From: Flavobacteriales bacterium
GTDB taxonomy: Bacteria; Bacteroidota; Bacteroidia; Flavobacteriales; PHOS-HE28
Direction: 5' to 3'
Length of the DNA stretch: 31,068 nt
Assembly: GCA_008016945.1 (NCBI GenBank)
Contig: SSGN01000206.1
Span: 1-31,068 of the forward strand
The number at the start of each line of letters is the position of its first letter. Position 1 is the stretch's first letter. Below are positions 29,782 through 31,068 of this stretch, one piece after another. The notes beneath the pieces were generated by a model. That model was not told where the DNA came from and searched no databases. It worked only from the letters and a program-made list of their open reading frames with translations. Both the position numbers and the translations under genes were made by a program.

Positions 29782-31068
29782 ATGGAGAACAAGAACGAAC
29801 TGATCGTGGGCCTGGACGTTGGCAGTAACAGCGTGGGCTGGGCCGTGGTGGAAATGAACGGAGAACACCTGGAGAGGATCCACGGCATGGGGAGCCGCAT
29901 CATCCCGATGGGGGATGAGAAGAAGGAATTCGAGCAAGGGGCCAAGATCACGAAGAACAATACCCGCCGCCAGAAGCGCAGCATGCGCCGCAACCACCAG
30001 CGCTACAAGTTGCGCCGCGCGAACCTGGTGAAGGCGCTGAAGCTCATGGATGCCTGGCCGGACGGGCTCGGGGAACAGGCGAGGGCGAATGTTCCGGTGC
30101 TCACTCCGTTACAGGTTTATGGCCTGCGGGCCATGGCGGCGGTCGACCCCATCTCGTTGACGGAGCTCGGTCGCGTGCTCTACCACATGAACCAGCGGCG
30201 CGGCTACAAGGACATCGGCGATCTGATGGACGAGCAGGACGGTGCCGCGCCCGGCGAAGCGAAGGACGATGGCAAACGCATCGAACGGGTGTTCATCGAG
30301 TCGGTGGAGGTGGACGATGACAAGGGCAAGAAGGTGAAGTACCTGGTCCGCCTGGGTGATGGCCGCGAAGGCACTTGCACGCTGGAGATCATCAAGGACA
30401 TGGTGGATTCCGAACAGGAACTGGAGATCACCACGAAGAAGAACAAGGCTGGCGAGCGCTACGAGTTCCGACTTGCGCAAAAGACCGATTGGCGCAAGGG
30501 TATGGAAAGCATCAATGCAGCCATCGACGCAAGTGGTCTTACTCCCGGCCAATTTTTCCACCAACAACTGAAGGATGATGCGTTTTATCGCATCAGGGAG
30601 CGGATCGTGCTGCGCGACACCTTCAAGAAGGAGTTCGATACGATTTGGACAAGGCAGCTCCAGGCTCACGCGAACCTCGGAGACGAAGCGCTGCGCGACC
30701 GTGTGGTGAAAGCCTTGATCCCGAACAATCTGGCCGAACAGGCCAAGTGGCTCAGGAAGGATCTGGGCAGCTTCATCCGCGACTATGTGATCTACTACCA
30801 GCGGCCGCTGAAGTCGCAGGTCAGCAACAAAGGGCAATGCCGCTTCGAGACGGGTGTTCCGGCCAAGGACGGCAGGAAAGCCATCCCGCCCAAGCCCGTG
30901 ATGCCGGTGAGTTCACCCATCTACCAGCTGTTCCGCATCTGGCAACAAGTGAACAACATCCGCCTCATCGACAAGTACGCCAAGGAACAGGAGCTCGCCG
31001 CCAGCGAACGCGTCGCCGTGGTGGAGCACCTGCTGCAACACCCCGAACTGAAGGCCGACAACCTGTTG
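29782..31068 (+). CDS. cas9: CRISPR-associated endonuclease Cas9 (type II-C), 3' end cut off by the window
   Basis: The frame is open from ATG 29782 to the window end, giving the first 429 residues. RuvC-I is 'IVGLDVGSNSVGWAVV' with catalytic Asp12. The Arg-rich bridge helix spans about 59-86 ('NNTRRQKRSMRRNHQRYKLR'). 'LYHMNQRRGYKD' (133-144) and 'YYQRPLKSQ' (338-346) are conserved Cas9 blocks in the recognition lobe. Residues 145-240 hold a charged insertion, as in the longer Bacteroidota II-C proteins. HNH, RuvC-II/III and the PAM-reading domain lie beyond the window. The tracrRNA is encoded divergently just upstream. II-C loci normally continue with cas1, cas2 and the array. No perfect promoter was seen; TATTTTG at 29708-29714 is a weak candidate. 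Confidence 0.93.
   Translation, partial: MENKNELIVGLDVGSNSVGWAVVEMNGEHLERIHGMGSRIIPMGDEKKEFEQGAKITKNNTRRQKRSMRRNHQRYKLRRANLVKALKLMDAWPDGLGEQARANVPVLTPLQVYGLRAMAAVDPISLTELGRVLYHMNQRRGYKDIGDLMDEQDGAAPGEAKDDGKRIERVFIESVEVDDDKGKKVKYLVRLGDGREGTCTLEIIKDMVDSEQELEITTKKNKAGERYEFRLAQKTDWRKGMESINAAIDASGLTPGQFFHQQLKDDAFYRIRERIVLRDTFKKEFDTIWTRQLQAHANLGDEALRDRVVKALIPNNLAEQAKWLRKDLGSFIRDYVIYYQRPLKSQVSNKGQCRFETGVPAKDGRKAIPPKPVMPVSSPIYQLFRIWQQVNNIRLIDKYAKEQELAASERVAVVEHLLQHPELKADNLL

Overview
The window looks like chromosomal DNA of a high-GC member of the Bacteroidota, probably Flavobacteriales-like. Four things point there. One secreted protein ends in a type IX secretion sorting domain (15001-15265). Several promoters resemble the Bacteroidota form TTTG-N19-20-TAnnTTTG. 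There is an ECF sigma / membrane anti-sigma / TPR-CHAT operon. The Cas9 and its RNA are of the type II-C style common in that phylum. No rRNA, tRNA, insertion sequence, prophage or CRISPR array was seen. Genes are tightly packed, often with ATGA stop/start overlaps, and no gene-free stretch exceeds about 255 bases.

Layout. 1-6945: a TetR-controlled drug/toxin exporter (TetR with an apparent one-base frameshift, TolC, HlyD lipoprotein, two ABC ATPases that correspond to the two halves of YbhF, two ABC-2 permeases). The TetR promoter carries two matching 16-bp operators. 7052-10500: tyrosine phenol-lyase, tryptophanase and a QueD-like enzyme, with a purine/pyrimidine-biased spacer between the two lyases. 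10451-13070 (minus strand): a Crp/Fnr regulator, a MauG/MbnH-like diheme enzyme and an MbnP-like lipoprotein. 13205-19008 (plus strand): a secreted protein with a lysyl-oxidase fold, a polyferredoxin-TPR fusion, a monoheme cytochrome, a DUF5777-like barrel and a heme lipoprotein. 19117-22422: OsmC, aldo/keto reductase and an MlaE/MlaF pair. 22678-24306 (minus): a DUF4140/DUF4139 protein. 24507-29028: ECF sigma, anti-sigma-like TPR protein and a 1071-residue TPR-CHAT protein. 29041-31068: a HIRAN protein, a tracrRNA and the first 429 codons of cas9, which runs off the window.

How the parts may work together. The Crp/Fnr regulator keeps the recognition-helix Glu and Arg that read TGA half sites. 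TGA-N6-TCA palindromes lie 28.5-29.5 bases upstream of -7-like elements before three transcription units (the lyases, the lysyl-oxidase operon and osmC), which is class II activator geometry. The same palindrome before the lysyl-oxidase operon overlaps the divergent mbnP promoter, so one site could switch both. The two divergent operons share a redox and possible copper theme: MbnH/MbnP, a lysyl-oxidase fold that has lost the copper-binding histidines, and a CcoG/NosR/NapH-like polyferredoxin. This link is inference.

The strongest new element is the tracrRNA on the minus strand just upstream of cas9. It has a TACATTTG promoter, an anti-repeat, an AAUAAGG-containing nexus, two further stem-loops, and a UUCG-capped terminator whose U-run ends 10 bases before the HIRAN start codon. 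All family assignments were made by reading motifs from memory; no database search was run.
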